Shown here one piece after another: positions 53,825-60,360 of a DNA stretch of 60,360 bases. The position numbers and the translations under genes are program-made. A model generated the notes under the pieces. The model made no database searches. It was not told where the DNA came from and worked only from the letters and a program-made list of their open reading frames with translations. The stretch is from Fictibacillus macauensis ZFHKF-1 (GTDB lineage: Bacteria; Bacillota; Bacilli; Bacillales; Fictibacillaceae), in the NCBI RefSeq assembly GCF_000269865.1, contig NZ_AKKV01000028.1, forward strand, positions 1 through 60,360, given 5' to 3'. Numbering within the stretch: the stretch's first letter is position 1; each line of letters begins with the position of its first letter.

Positions 53825-55327
53825 TTACTTTTTGTGCGAGAAGTTCGGCTTCGGCAATAATAGCGCAAAGATTAATGTGCCAATTGCTAGCAACAGCACG
53901 CCTTTATACACATCTGCAAGCGCTAAAGATAAGCCTTTTTGCAGTAGATGAAGCATAGTAGCACTGAGCTCTCCTCTTTTTTCGTGATCTAATAATACAT
54001 TTGCCGCATCAATGCTATGACTTTTTTGTCCATGCGCAGCTAAATAACGAAAGAGTTGATTGTTTAGAACACCGCCCAGAATCGCCGCTCCGAGCGCACT
54101 CCCCACAATGCGCATAAACATATTCGACGCGGTCGCAATTCCGCGCATTTTCCAATCAACATGATTTTGGATTGCTACGATAAATGTTGTATTCGTTAAT
54201 CCCATACCACAACCAATTAAAAAGGAACCAGCTCCTGCCCAAACGGGGCCTTTATCTGGTGTCATAAAGACAAAAAAAAGCGCACCCGCAATCAACGCTA
54301 CTCCTCCGCTTGCCGCTACCGGGCGGAACCCGATTTTCAAAACGAGTCGACCACCAATCGTCGAAAAGATCGGCCAACCAATTGACATCACTGTGAGAGC
54401 AAAGCCTGCTACGACAGGCGTTTGTTCCATCACACCTTGTAAATAAGCAGGTAGAAAACTCGAAATGCCAATCAATAATGCTCCATTGGTTAAAGAGGCG
54501 ATATTCGCGGTAGCGACTAACCGACTTCGCCATAGCGCAATGGGCATTAGCGGTTCAGCAAATTGGCGTTCCCTAACGATAAAAAATACAAATAACAGAC
54601 AGGCGCTTCCCCCTAACGTCAACGTCTCCCAAGATAGCCAGGCCCAGGCGGTTCCTCCTTGTATGAGCAAAATCATAAGAGAACTTACACCAAAAAACAC
54701 ATACAGTGAACCGCCATAATCAATCGCTCCGTGCTTTCGGTCAATATTTTCATGCAAATACTTCCCCGTACCAATCATCGCCAAAATGCCAAGTGGAATG
54801 TTCATCCAAAAGACGAGTGACCAATGAGAATATGTAACAAAAAAACCGCCGAGCAACGGACCAAGAATAGCTGATATGCCCCATACGCTCGATAAGTACC
54901 CTTGGATTTTCGCTCGTTCTTTAATACTATACATATCGCCAACAATCGTTGTTGCAATTGGCTGAACAGCACCCGCGCCTAGCCCTTGAACTAAACGAAA
55001 GAGAATGAGCTGCACCATAGAAGTAGCCAATCCGCATAGTATGGATCCCACTAAAAAAATGGTGATTCCAGTTAGAAAGATCGGCTTTCGTCCATATAAA
55101 TCTGCCAATTTACCGTAGATTAAAATTGTAACCGACTGCATTAATAAATAGGCTGAAAATATCCAGCTGTATAACGAAAATCCTCCTAAGTCACTCACAA
55201 TACCTGGCATTGCTGTCGATACAATCGTACCTTCAATCGCTGCCATAAACATTGAAATCATAACCGCAATTAATACGAGGGGACGCCTCGTCTGGTTGTG
55301 CGCTCGTGTTGGGATGGGGCTCGCCAT
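53825..55327 (-). CDS. MFS drug exporter, DHA2 (EmrB/QacA) family
   Basis: A 500-aa transporter with about 14 spans. It shows motif A GKLADLYGRKP, motif B LFRLVQGLGAGAVQP, motif C GPLLGGFF and the N-terminal VAL-like AIEGTIVSTAMPGIV. Such pumps expel drugs or amphipathic compounds with proton antiport. AAAGGAGGA precedes the ATG. The next gene upstream is the SDR on the same strand, 55 bp away, so they may form one transcript. Confidence 0.87.
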   Translation of the reverse strand: MASPIPTRAHNQTRRPLVLIAVMISMFMAAIEGTIVSTAMPGIVSDLGGFSLYSWIFSAYLLMQSVTILIYGKLADLYGRKPIFLTGITIFLVGSILCGLATSMVQLILFRLVQGLGAGAVQPIATTIVGDMYSIKERAKIQGYLSSVWGISAILGPLLGGFFVTYSHWSLVFWMNIPLGILAMIGTGKYLHENIDRKHGAIDYGGSLYVFFGVSSLMILLIQGGTAWAWLSWETLTLGGSACLLFVFFIVRERQFAEPLMPIALWRSRLVATANIASLTNGALLIGISSFLPAYLQGVMEQTPVVAGFALTVMSIGWPIFSTIGGRLVLKIGFRPVAASGGVALIAGALFFVFMTPDKGPVWAGAGSFLIGCGMGLTNTTFIVAIQNHVDWKMRGIATASNMFMRIVGSALGAAILGGVLNNQLFRYLAAHGQKSHSIDAANVLLDHEKRGELSATMLHLLQKGLSLALADVYKGVLLLAIGTLIFALLLPKPNFSHKK

Positions 55328-55382
55328 GCTCTTCCTCCTTTCCTGTTGTTGTTAGCGTGTGCGTTCCGCAATCGAATCATGC

Positions 55383-56126
55383 TTAATCAGCGTAAATCAT
55401 TTTCCGTGTCATTCCCCCATCAACCACTATATTTTCTCCATTAATAAAGTCATTTGCTTCTTGTGCTAAAAACAAACACGCTTTTGCTATATCAGATGGT
55501 TTCCCTACACGCCCAGATAAGTGCTGCTGATGGTCGACTTCTCGTAAACTAGCATAATCTCCGGTTTCAATCCATCCCGGACTCACTGCATTGACGGTAA
55601 TACCTTGATTGCTAAATGACGCGGCCAATGCGTGAGTTAACGCTAATATGCCACCTTTTGTTGCCGCATAGGATTCGGTATGCGGCTCTGACATTGTTGC
55701 ACGTGTAGATGCGATATTGACAATTCTTCCACCCCCAGAAGCAATCATTTGCTTTGCCGCTTCTCTAGCACATAAAAACGTACTGCGCAAATTCGTATGA
55801 ATGATGTCTTCCCATTCTTCGACCGTTACTTCTAACGGTGACTTCCACTGCACTTTACCTGCGTTGTTAATTAAGACATCCACAGGACCAAACTTTTGTT
55901 TCGTAATCTCCATTAATTCTGTAATATCTTCCGGTTTACGCACATCACATTTTACAAAGATTGCGGTGCCACCTTGTTCGAGGACTTCCTCGACGACCGC
56001 TTGTCCACATTTTTGTGCAACATCCGCCACAACAACTTTTGCACCGGCTTTTGCAAATTCAAGTGCCACTTGACGACCAATTCCTTGACTTGCTCCCGTA
56101 ACAATAACAACTTTCTCCTTAAACAT
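55383..56126 (-). CDS. Short-chain dehydrogenase/reductase
   Basis: A 247-aa classical SDR. The NAD(P) site is TGASQGIG (11-18), NNAG lies near residue 91, with catalytic Ser in VNIASTRA and YAATK (Tyr/Lys). ADVAQKC after strand 2 has Asp, which favours NAD over NADP. The C-terminus INGENIVVDGGMTRKM is typical of FabG/glucose-dehydrogenase-like SDRs. Substrate unknown. AAAGGAG precedes the ATG. Last gene of ordinary composition before the accessory segment. Confidence 0.88.
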   Translation of the reverse strand: MFKEKVVIVTGASQGIGRQVALEFAKAGAKVVVADVAQKCGQAVVEEVLEQGGTAIFVKCDVRKPEDITELMEITKQKFGPVDVLINNAGKVQWKSPLEVTVEEWEDIIHTNLRSTFLCAREAAKQMIASGGGRIVNIASTRATMSEPHTESYAATKGGILALTHALAASFSNQGITVNAVSPGWIETGDYASLREVDHQQHLSGRVGKPSDIAKACLFLAQEANDFINGENIVVDGGMTRKMIYAD

Positions 56127-56552
56127 GTATTCTCGCTCCTTTAATGATCTTTATTCTCTAGTATTTCCTATACGATTGTACACGAAACAAATAAAGGGAA
56201 TGAAGTTTTGTAGATGTACAAACAAAAAAGATGGATCAAAGTATCCATTAAACCATTTAGATACCACAGTTGTTGCAGTCGATTTTTGTTAATATTCTAT
56301 CCAGTCTACTTTATACAGAAAAAGATCCTCGCTATCCTTGATAACGAAGATCTTCATAGATTTATTTTTTATCCATTTTAGAATACTGTTATTCTATAAC
56401 CTTCCTGTTGGACTCAATAATCATTGATTTAATAAAAGTTACATCAACTAGTCCAAAACAAATAAAAGAACCCCGTAGTTCAATAACGATGCAATTTATC
56501 TGTTATCACACCCTTGAAACGATGGCGTTCTTCCTTATCTCTTAGCAACTTT
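56127..56552. other. Gene-free junction to the accessory region
   Basis: A 426-bp stretch with no credible coding frame in either direction. It contains a decayed terminator-like hairpin (about 56323-56356, 15-bp arms with two C-A mismatches, T5 on the minus strand) and, around 56460-56530, sequence riddled with stops in all frames. It could be a decayed element end, but I cannot assign it. Confidence 0.5.
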
Positions 56553-56923
56553 CTAACCATTTTTCTCGATGAAAATTATTTCATCCATTTTTAATGTGTT
56601 ATCTACAACATTGAGAAACAGGTTCACTCTTTCCGCTATATCATTACATTTCTGTGAGTTGAACGTATTACCTTTGAATATCTCTAGATATTCATCTTCA
56701 TCAGGTAAGTTTAGTTCCTTTTGAAGATCCGGAGAGTTTCTCTTATTAGCAAAAGCAAAGAATACTTTTTCTTTGCTTTATCTTCATCGTAATAAACATC
56801 CAAATATGCATTTGGTGTCTTCAAATCAAAGACATTCCCTTTTCTGAGTATTTGTTCCTCAGTAATATTTAAATATGAATCAATTATATTATCCCAATCT
56901 CTCTTTGTTAAAGAAATAAACAT
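56553..56923 (-). pseudogene. Frameshifted gene of unknown function
   Basis: A good start (ATG 56921-56923, AAGGAGG 9 nt upstream) opens a frame that stops at 56711 after 70 codons. A second frame continues without stops to TAG at 56553-56555. The total is 371 nt, one base short of 124 codons. Adding one A to the minus-strand A5 run (T56766-T56770) joins ...YYDEDKAKKK to VFFAFANKRNSPDLQKEL and on, giving a 123-aa acidic protein with no recognised domain. Either a real single-base deletion or a homopolymer sequencing error. Confidence 0.7.
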
Positions 56924-57030
56924 AGTGTAATACCTCCTTGTTGTTATACAAGAAATGATATTACACCACTACATTTAATCCGTAAAAAATTCAGTTATTT
57001 AATAAATTATAAAATTATATCCACTCTATT

Positions 57031-57393
57031 TTAAATTGAGTAATTATAATATTGAATCGTTTCATAGTCATACAGACTAATGGAATTATTTCTTACAGTG
57101 CCAGAAAAATGATATCCACTTTCGTAATCATATCCATCAAATTTTTCTCCGTTGATATTTAATTTAATGTGATTACTAACATCATAATGGTATAGGTTAA
57201 ATCTATCCCCAGTTCTATTTCCAGTAATATAAGTTCCCACATCATGATCGTAAACATTAATTCTATTATCTTCAATACTGCCTGAGAAATTTGTGTACTT
57301 TCCGTCTGTATAGTCGTAAATAGAAGTTTTACGATTAGATGTAGTGACTTTTGCTGCAATATATGCAATACCTCTTCTTAGTGAGTTTTTCAT
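57031..57393 (-). CDS. Small beta-solenoid-like protein with five 20-residue repeats
   Basis: A 120-aa protein. After a basic N-terminus (MKNSLRRGIAYIAAK) it consists of five tandem 20-residue units beginning near residue 28: TSIYDY, INVYDH, FNLYHY, FDGYDY and ISLYDY each start a unit, and a Gly/Asn turn with polar residues ends it (SGSIEDNR, GNRTGDR, NINGEK, SGTVRNNS). The regular period and Tyr/Asp/Gly content suggest a short beta-solenoid. No signal peptide. The ATG at 57391-57393 follows GGAGGGG. Function unknown. Confidence 0.75.
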   Translation of the reverse strand: MKNSLRRGIAYIAAKVTTSNRKTSIYDYTDGKYTNFSGSIEDNRINVYDHDVGTYITGNRTGDRFNLYHYDVSNHIKLNINGEKFDGYDYESGYHFSGTVRNNSISLYDYETIQYYNYSI

Positions 57394-57555
57394 TAAATTC
57401 CCCTCCGAATATTTGGAAATATAAAACAAATTAATTATATCATTATTTTTTTCCTTTTTTCCATTAATTACTTTTAAAGGAAATTAATTAATTACACAGA
57501 AAAGGAACATATATTCGTATTTCGTGGTATATACTATACAAAGGAGTTGATTAAA

Positions 57556-57888
57556 ATGAGCATTCGAGATCGTGGAGCAATTAAATGGACTTCTTTAATG
57601 CTGCCTGAACATGTTAAGCAATTAAGAGAACTCGACTGGAATCAAAGTAAAAAAGTTAAACCAGAACTTGATGAACAACAATTGGAGTTAATCGAGGAAA
57701 CAATTTGTGAAGCAATGGAAAAAAATTCAGATTTGTGTTTTACATACTTTCAAAAAGATAATTTTCATTTAATAATCGGAAAAGTTCACATAGTTGATAC
57801 TTATAAAAGAGAACTAAGGATTGTGGATTTTCATGATGATGTACATAGGATTAAACTGGATGATTTAATTGATGTGAAAATAAACTAA
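57556..57888 (+). CDS. YolD-like family protein
   Basis: A 110-aa YolD-like protein: RDRGAIKWTSLMLPEHVKQLREL at the start and a C-terminal small beta-barrel (FTYFQKDNFHLIIGKV to IKLDDLIDV). Such genes usually precede a Y-family DNA polymerase (UvrX/YqjW) in phages and chromosomes. No polymerase follows here. The ATG at 57556 has AAGGAG 9 nt upstream; a TTG three codons earlier is part of that region. Only credible plus-strand gene of the accessory segment. Confidence 0.85.
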   Translation: MSIRDRGAIKWTSLMLPEHVKQLRELDWNQSKKVKPELDEQQLELIEETICEAMEKNSDLCFTYFQKDNFHLIIGKVHIVDTYKRELRIVDFHDDVHRIKLDDLIDVKIN

Positions 57889-58185
57889 AATTGCTACAAC
57901 CCACTATTCTGTTTTTGTTTTTACTTACATACATTGTAAAAGTCTTACGGTTAGTTGTATGTATCATTGTTTGGATAACCCTTTGATTGTTATAAAAGTA
58001 ATCATCTAGTGTATAACCATCGTAACCCACTCTATAGTGATTGTGTAATATCTCCATTAATACTAACTTTCTCTCTAAATCTGTAATATGTGATTTTCTC
58101 TTGCTAAAAATCTCATGAAGAACAACTACTTTCTATTTTTTTAACACAGTTCGACAATATAGGTATAAAGTCCTTCTTAAGACAA
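57889..58185. other. Region without a convincing gene
   Basis: A+T-rich sequence after the YolD-like gene. A minus-strand frame (57851-58057, 68 codons from ATG) and its stop-free extension to about 58120 lack an SD and overlap the YolD-like gene antisense, so I treat it as unproven or a remnant. A UvrX-type polymerase would be expected here and is absent. Confidence 0.5.
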
Positions 58186-58211
58186 AGAAAAAGCACTCTA
58201 TGGAGTGCTTT
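58186..58211 (-). terminator. Terminator of the HEPN-led cluster
   Basis: AAAGCACTC (58190-58198) and GAGTGCTTT (58103+100 to 58211) form a 9-bp stem with TATG loop; on the minus strand T5 follows. It closes the three-gene cluster 58217-59568. Confidence 0.85.
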
Positions 58212-58216
58212 AGAAT

Positions 58217-58432
58217 TTACTTTTCATCATCATAATTTTTTATAGTAAGACAGACTGAGAACAGAGTGGCACTAAAGTCGTTAAATTCTACTTTGTCTGG
58301 ATCTGGACTTAGCACTTTTAAAATTACCTCTTTACCAGAATTCATGGCTAAATGAGAACCTCTTAATTCATCCATTTTTCTTTCAAGTTGTTTTTTACTT
58401 GAAGCATGTACTGACATAACTATATTACTCAA
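58217..58432 (-). CDS. Small protein, third gene of the HEPN-led cluster
   Basis: A 71-aa protein with no recognised domain. SVHASSKKQLERKMDELRG suggests an amphipathic helix, followed by strand-rich sequence. It starts at TTG (58430-58432), overlapping the stop of the previous gene as TTGA, with GAGAGG 8 nt upstream. The overlap implies coupled translation with the 152-aa protein. Confidence 0.65.
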   Translation of the reverse strand: MSNIVMSVHASSKKQLERKMDELRGSHLAMNSGKEVILKVLSPDPDKVEFNDFSATLFSVCLTIKNYDDEK

Positions 58433-58887
58433 CTTAATTGCCTCTCTTCATAGACACTATTATTTAAAAATTTGAATATGTCCTTTATATTCGATATATA
58501 TTTAGGGTTCCAGTGCTGGTTACTATCATTTAGACTTTCAAACATTATTTCACGATCTGGAAACCTAAACTTTATAATAGCGTTTGTAACTCCATAATGC
58601 GTTTCTTCAAAATCCATTTCCATGATATCTTTTCTTTTTAGCATCTTTACATTAGTGGTTTGTTCAGTACCCATTACAATTAATATTTTATCCTCAAGAA
58701 ACAGGAAAAGTTCAGTGCCTTTTTCTTGATTGAATATATTCTTTACATATATATGCTTTATTTCGCTTTCTTGTACAAACTCACTAATAAACCGATTTGC
58801 TTTTTCAAAACTGTAATTGTCTTCAGGTTTGTGTAAAGACAAAGTTTTTACTAATTTCATAAATTCCACATAGGTATTAACTTGCAT
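58429..58887 (-). CDS. DUF3908-like protein, second gene of the HEPN-led cluster
   Basis: A 152-aa soluble protein. ENYSFEKANRFI-type sequence, IKHIYVKNIFNQEKGTELFL, and FRFPDREIMFESLNDSNQHW resemble what I remember of DUF3908, a Bacillus family of unknown function; this is recalled, not checked. It has no catalytic motif. GGGAGGTGG precedes the ATG. It follows the HEPN-type gene by 57 bp. Confidence 0.65.
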   Translation of the reverse strand: MQVNTYVEFMKLVKTLSLHKPEDNYSFEKANRFISEFVQESEIKHIYVKNIFNQEKGTELFLFLEDKILIVMGTEQTTNVKMLKRKDIMEMDFEETHYGVTNAIIKFRFPDREIMFESLNDSNQHWNPKYISNIKDIFKFLNNSVYEERQLS

Positions 58888-58944
58888 TTTTCCACCTCCC
58901 TTCTACCTACTACTTTCGACACGAAGGGGTAATTTCCCTCTTAT

Positions 58945-59568
58945 TCAACCAAATTTTCCCAATGCAGTTTTGATTCTCACTTCAAAATCGTCATCGTATA
59001 TATCATATGGTACATTATTAGTTTCAAAAGCAAGAAATTCAATAATTCCTATTACAGGGATAACTATTTCTTTATCATAATCCTCAGTAACTATATAGGA
59101 ACTAGGCTTAAAATGAGCCATGGAATTACGATACCGTTTTAGTTTTTCAATTGCTTCTTCTTGCTTCTTAGATAACTTTAGAATTTTACTCTCGATATTA
59201 CGAGTCATGTAATCTGTTGATTTACACCTATTAATAACAGTACCAAAATTTAATATATCAATATGGAAATATTTGTATATTTGGCTTGCAAAGTTATCAT
59301 CGATTTCTAGTTCAAATTTATCCTTGTAATATTGCTTAGTCTTTAATATATACTCTGGTATATTTTTAGTTTTTGGTTTATTTAATACATTATCAACACT
59401 TGTTCCTTTTATATTGCAAACTCCAAAACCATAAAGTGCACCATGCAAACTGATCATTAACCATTTAAATCTATGTTTATCATGAATATTATAATAAAAT
59501 GCTGCTTTTTCTAAATAATCAACAGCATTTTCAAGTTCATCTGTTCTATATAGATATGTGTCTTCCAC
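58945..59568 (-). CDS. Putative HEPN-type protein (R-x4-H motif)
   Basis: A 207-aa, largely helical soluble protein. Near the C-terminal third, YRNSMAHFKP gives R147-N148-x3-H152, the R-[N/D]-x(3-5)-H pattern of HEPN ribonucleases, at the end of a long helix as expected. The helix before it (KKQEEAIEKLKRYRN) fits a HEPN four-helix bundle. HEPN proteins act as toxins or anti-phage effectors, but some are inactive binding modules, so RNase activity is inference. GTG start (59566-59568) after GGAAGGGG. Confidence 0.7.
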   Translation of the reverse strand: MEDTYLYRTDELENAVDYLEKAAFYYNIHDKHRFKWLMISLHGALYGFGVCNIKGTSVDNVLNKPKTKNIPEYILKTKQYYKDKFELEIDDNFASQIYKYFHIDILNFGTVINRCKSTDYMTRNIESKILKLSKKQEEAIEKLKRYRNSMAHFKPSSYIVTEDYDKEIVIPVIGIIEFLAFETNNVPYDIYDDDFEVRIKTALGKFG

Positions 59569-59931
59569 TTACTTAACCCCTTCCATATTTTCCTACTTTA
59601 CCATTGTAGAATTAGTTAACATTTTTTACAAATTTCATAGGTGTAAAAAAGCACATGCTAGGTAAATAAAAATCTCAAAGAGGGGTATTTATACTCCAAA
59701 TCCCCACGCTCTAAGAAGAGTTAGGTCGTTTTTCCTCTAATTAAGACCTCAATATAGTGTATGTTGTGGTCACATGGTATCTTTTTAAAAACCACTCAAA
59801 AATTTAAAATTAATTTCAAATCTACACTCTATTTCACTAATCATCTATGTACAATGGCTCTATATATAACAGGTGCGGAAGATTGCATATATACTTTCCA
59901 CACCTGAACCCTTGATACATCTATCTTTTTA
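59569..59931. other. Region without a gene upstream of the HEPN cluster
   Basis: A 363-bp A+T-rich gap, which should contain the cluster promoter. It has one clear stem-loop, CAGGTG/CACCTG with inner GGAAG/CTTTCC (about 59870-59906), placed to end the portal gene but lacking a U-tract. No coding frame is credible. Confidence 0.5.
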
Positions 59932-60360
59932 TCAACCTGCTAAGTCCTCTTGCTTATCCTTATGTAAGTCCTTCTTATCGTTGTCATCTACTCTACTCAT
60001 TCCCTCAGCATCCAGTTTTTTTAATTCCATCTGAACGTCCTTTGTATATGGAGTGCGATCTAAAATACTTTCTAAACTAATGCCTTGCATCTCACGTAAT
60101 GATTTAAGGTTCTCAATAATCTCCTTGTCATTACTTGGCATAGCGTATTGGAACACAATATCAAGCGTCTCATAATCTTCATCACTGAATTTGACACATT
60201 TGTATTCTAACAACTTACGAATCTTTTCAAACCGCTGCTCAATGCCTTCACGTATAAACTGTTCACTCAATCCTGCTTTAATGTTAGCCAATTGGAACAA
60301 CAATTTGATACTCAGTTCTGAAAGATTACTAATGTCTGTCTTATTTAATGATACGGCTGG
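59932..60360 (-). CDS. Phage portal protein, C-terminal part (SPP1 type), cut by the window edge
   Basis: The frame is open from the right edge to the stop at 59932 (142 codons visible). Sequence around the edge reads AVSLNKTDISNLSELSIKLL, then FQLANIKAGLSEQFIREGIE, the helical C-terminal region of SPP1/A118-type portal proteins. A Lys/Asp-rich tail (NDKKDLHKDKQED) ends it. Portal proteins form the dodecameric DNA gate of the phage head. No minor head gene follows, unlike normal phage order, which suggests a decayed or edge-rearranged prophage. Confidence 0.8.
   Translation of the reverse strand, partial: PAVSLNKTDISNLSELSIKLLFQLANIKAGLSEQFIREGIEQRFEKIRKLLEYKCVKFSDEDYETLDIVFQYAMPSNDKEIIENLKSLREMQGISLESILDRTPYTKDVQMELKKLDAEGMSRVDDNDKKDLHKDKQEDLAG

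Noticed and set aside
56440-56552. Possible insertion-sequence end in the stop-rich stretch before the frameshifted gene
   Set aside because: No terminal inverted repeats, target duplication or transposase fragment could be identified in any frame.
57851-58057. Minus-strand frame of 68 codons after the YolD-like gene
   Set aside because: No SD, overlaps the YolD-like gene antisense, and matches nothing I know. The stop-free stretch continues upstream without a start codon, so a decayed gene is possible, but not supported enough to call.

Overview
The window is a chromosomal segment from a Bacillaceae species, ending at its right edge in what looks like the margin of a prophage. The first 56.1 kb follows the Bacillus subtilis order from rpmF-ylbN through the ylb, cta, yla, ykt/speA, pdh, rnjA and yku blocks, read from rpmF towards dapH/ccpC. 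I cannot name the genus. Missing or replaced neighbours (no ctaA/ctaB beside ctaC, no ylbB, no flavodoxin genes between ccpC and dapH, an inserted pncA-pncB-nadD-like operon) show it is a relative rather than B. subtilis. Sporulation-linked genes (ylbJ, ylbD, ylbF/ricF, ylaN neighbourhood) fit an endospore former.

Layout: 1-12.1 kb holds rpmF, ylbN, tmcAL, ddcP/ylbL, ylbK, ylbJ, coaD, rsmD, a structured RNA element, ylbG, ylbF, an ATP-grasp gene, ylbE, ylbD, a thioesterase, the CAP protein ylbC and ylbA. 12.2-17.0 kb is the caa3 cytochrome oxidase operon ctaCDEF plus ctaG, with a leader region carrying a promoter, a cre-like site and a Rex-like dyad. 17.5-31.8 kb holds pycA, ftsW, ylaN, ylaL, phoH, ylaI, ylaH, typA, ylaF, a GNAT gene, suhB, yktB and a nitronate monooxygenase-like gene. 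31.9-37.0 kb holds speA, the dual-function small RNA SR1 with its peptide gene SR1P, and a three-gene NAD salvage operon. 37.1-42.2 kb is the pyruvate dehydrogenase operon pdhABCD. 42.5-46.0 kb holds def, rpoY, rnjA and ktrC. 46.1-56.1 kb holds a 2-Cys peroxiredoxin, mscS, an sdpRI-like pair, a CNNM/CBS protein, ykuS, dapL, dapH, ccpC, a VOC protein, an MFS exporter and an SDR.

Functional threads: pyruvate metabolism and respiration dominate (pycA, pdhABCD, ctaCDEF, ccpC, SR1). Several have carbon- or redox-responsive sites that can be read in the sequence: cre-like sites upstream of ctaC and in the SR1 leader, a Rex-like dyad near ctaC, and an ATAA-N7-TTAT dyad at ccpC. RNA decay is represented by rnjA, rpoY and ylbF.

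From about 56.1 kb the sequence becomes visibly more A+T rich and the genes are short and mostly unrecognised: a frameshifted gene, a five-repeat 20-residue solenoid protein, an orphan YolD-like protein, a three-gene cluster led by a protein with a HEPN-type R-x4-H motif, and the C-terminal end of an SPP1-type phage portal protein running off the edge. This is the accessory part of the window and the likeliest place for something undescribed. No tRNA, rRNA, CRISPR array or intact insertion sequence was seen. Start codons were re-chosen wherever a Shine-Dalgarno (SD) sequence decided the matter; many genes use TTG or GTG.
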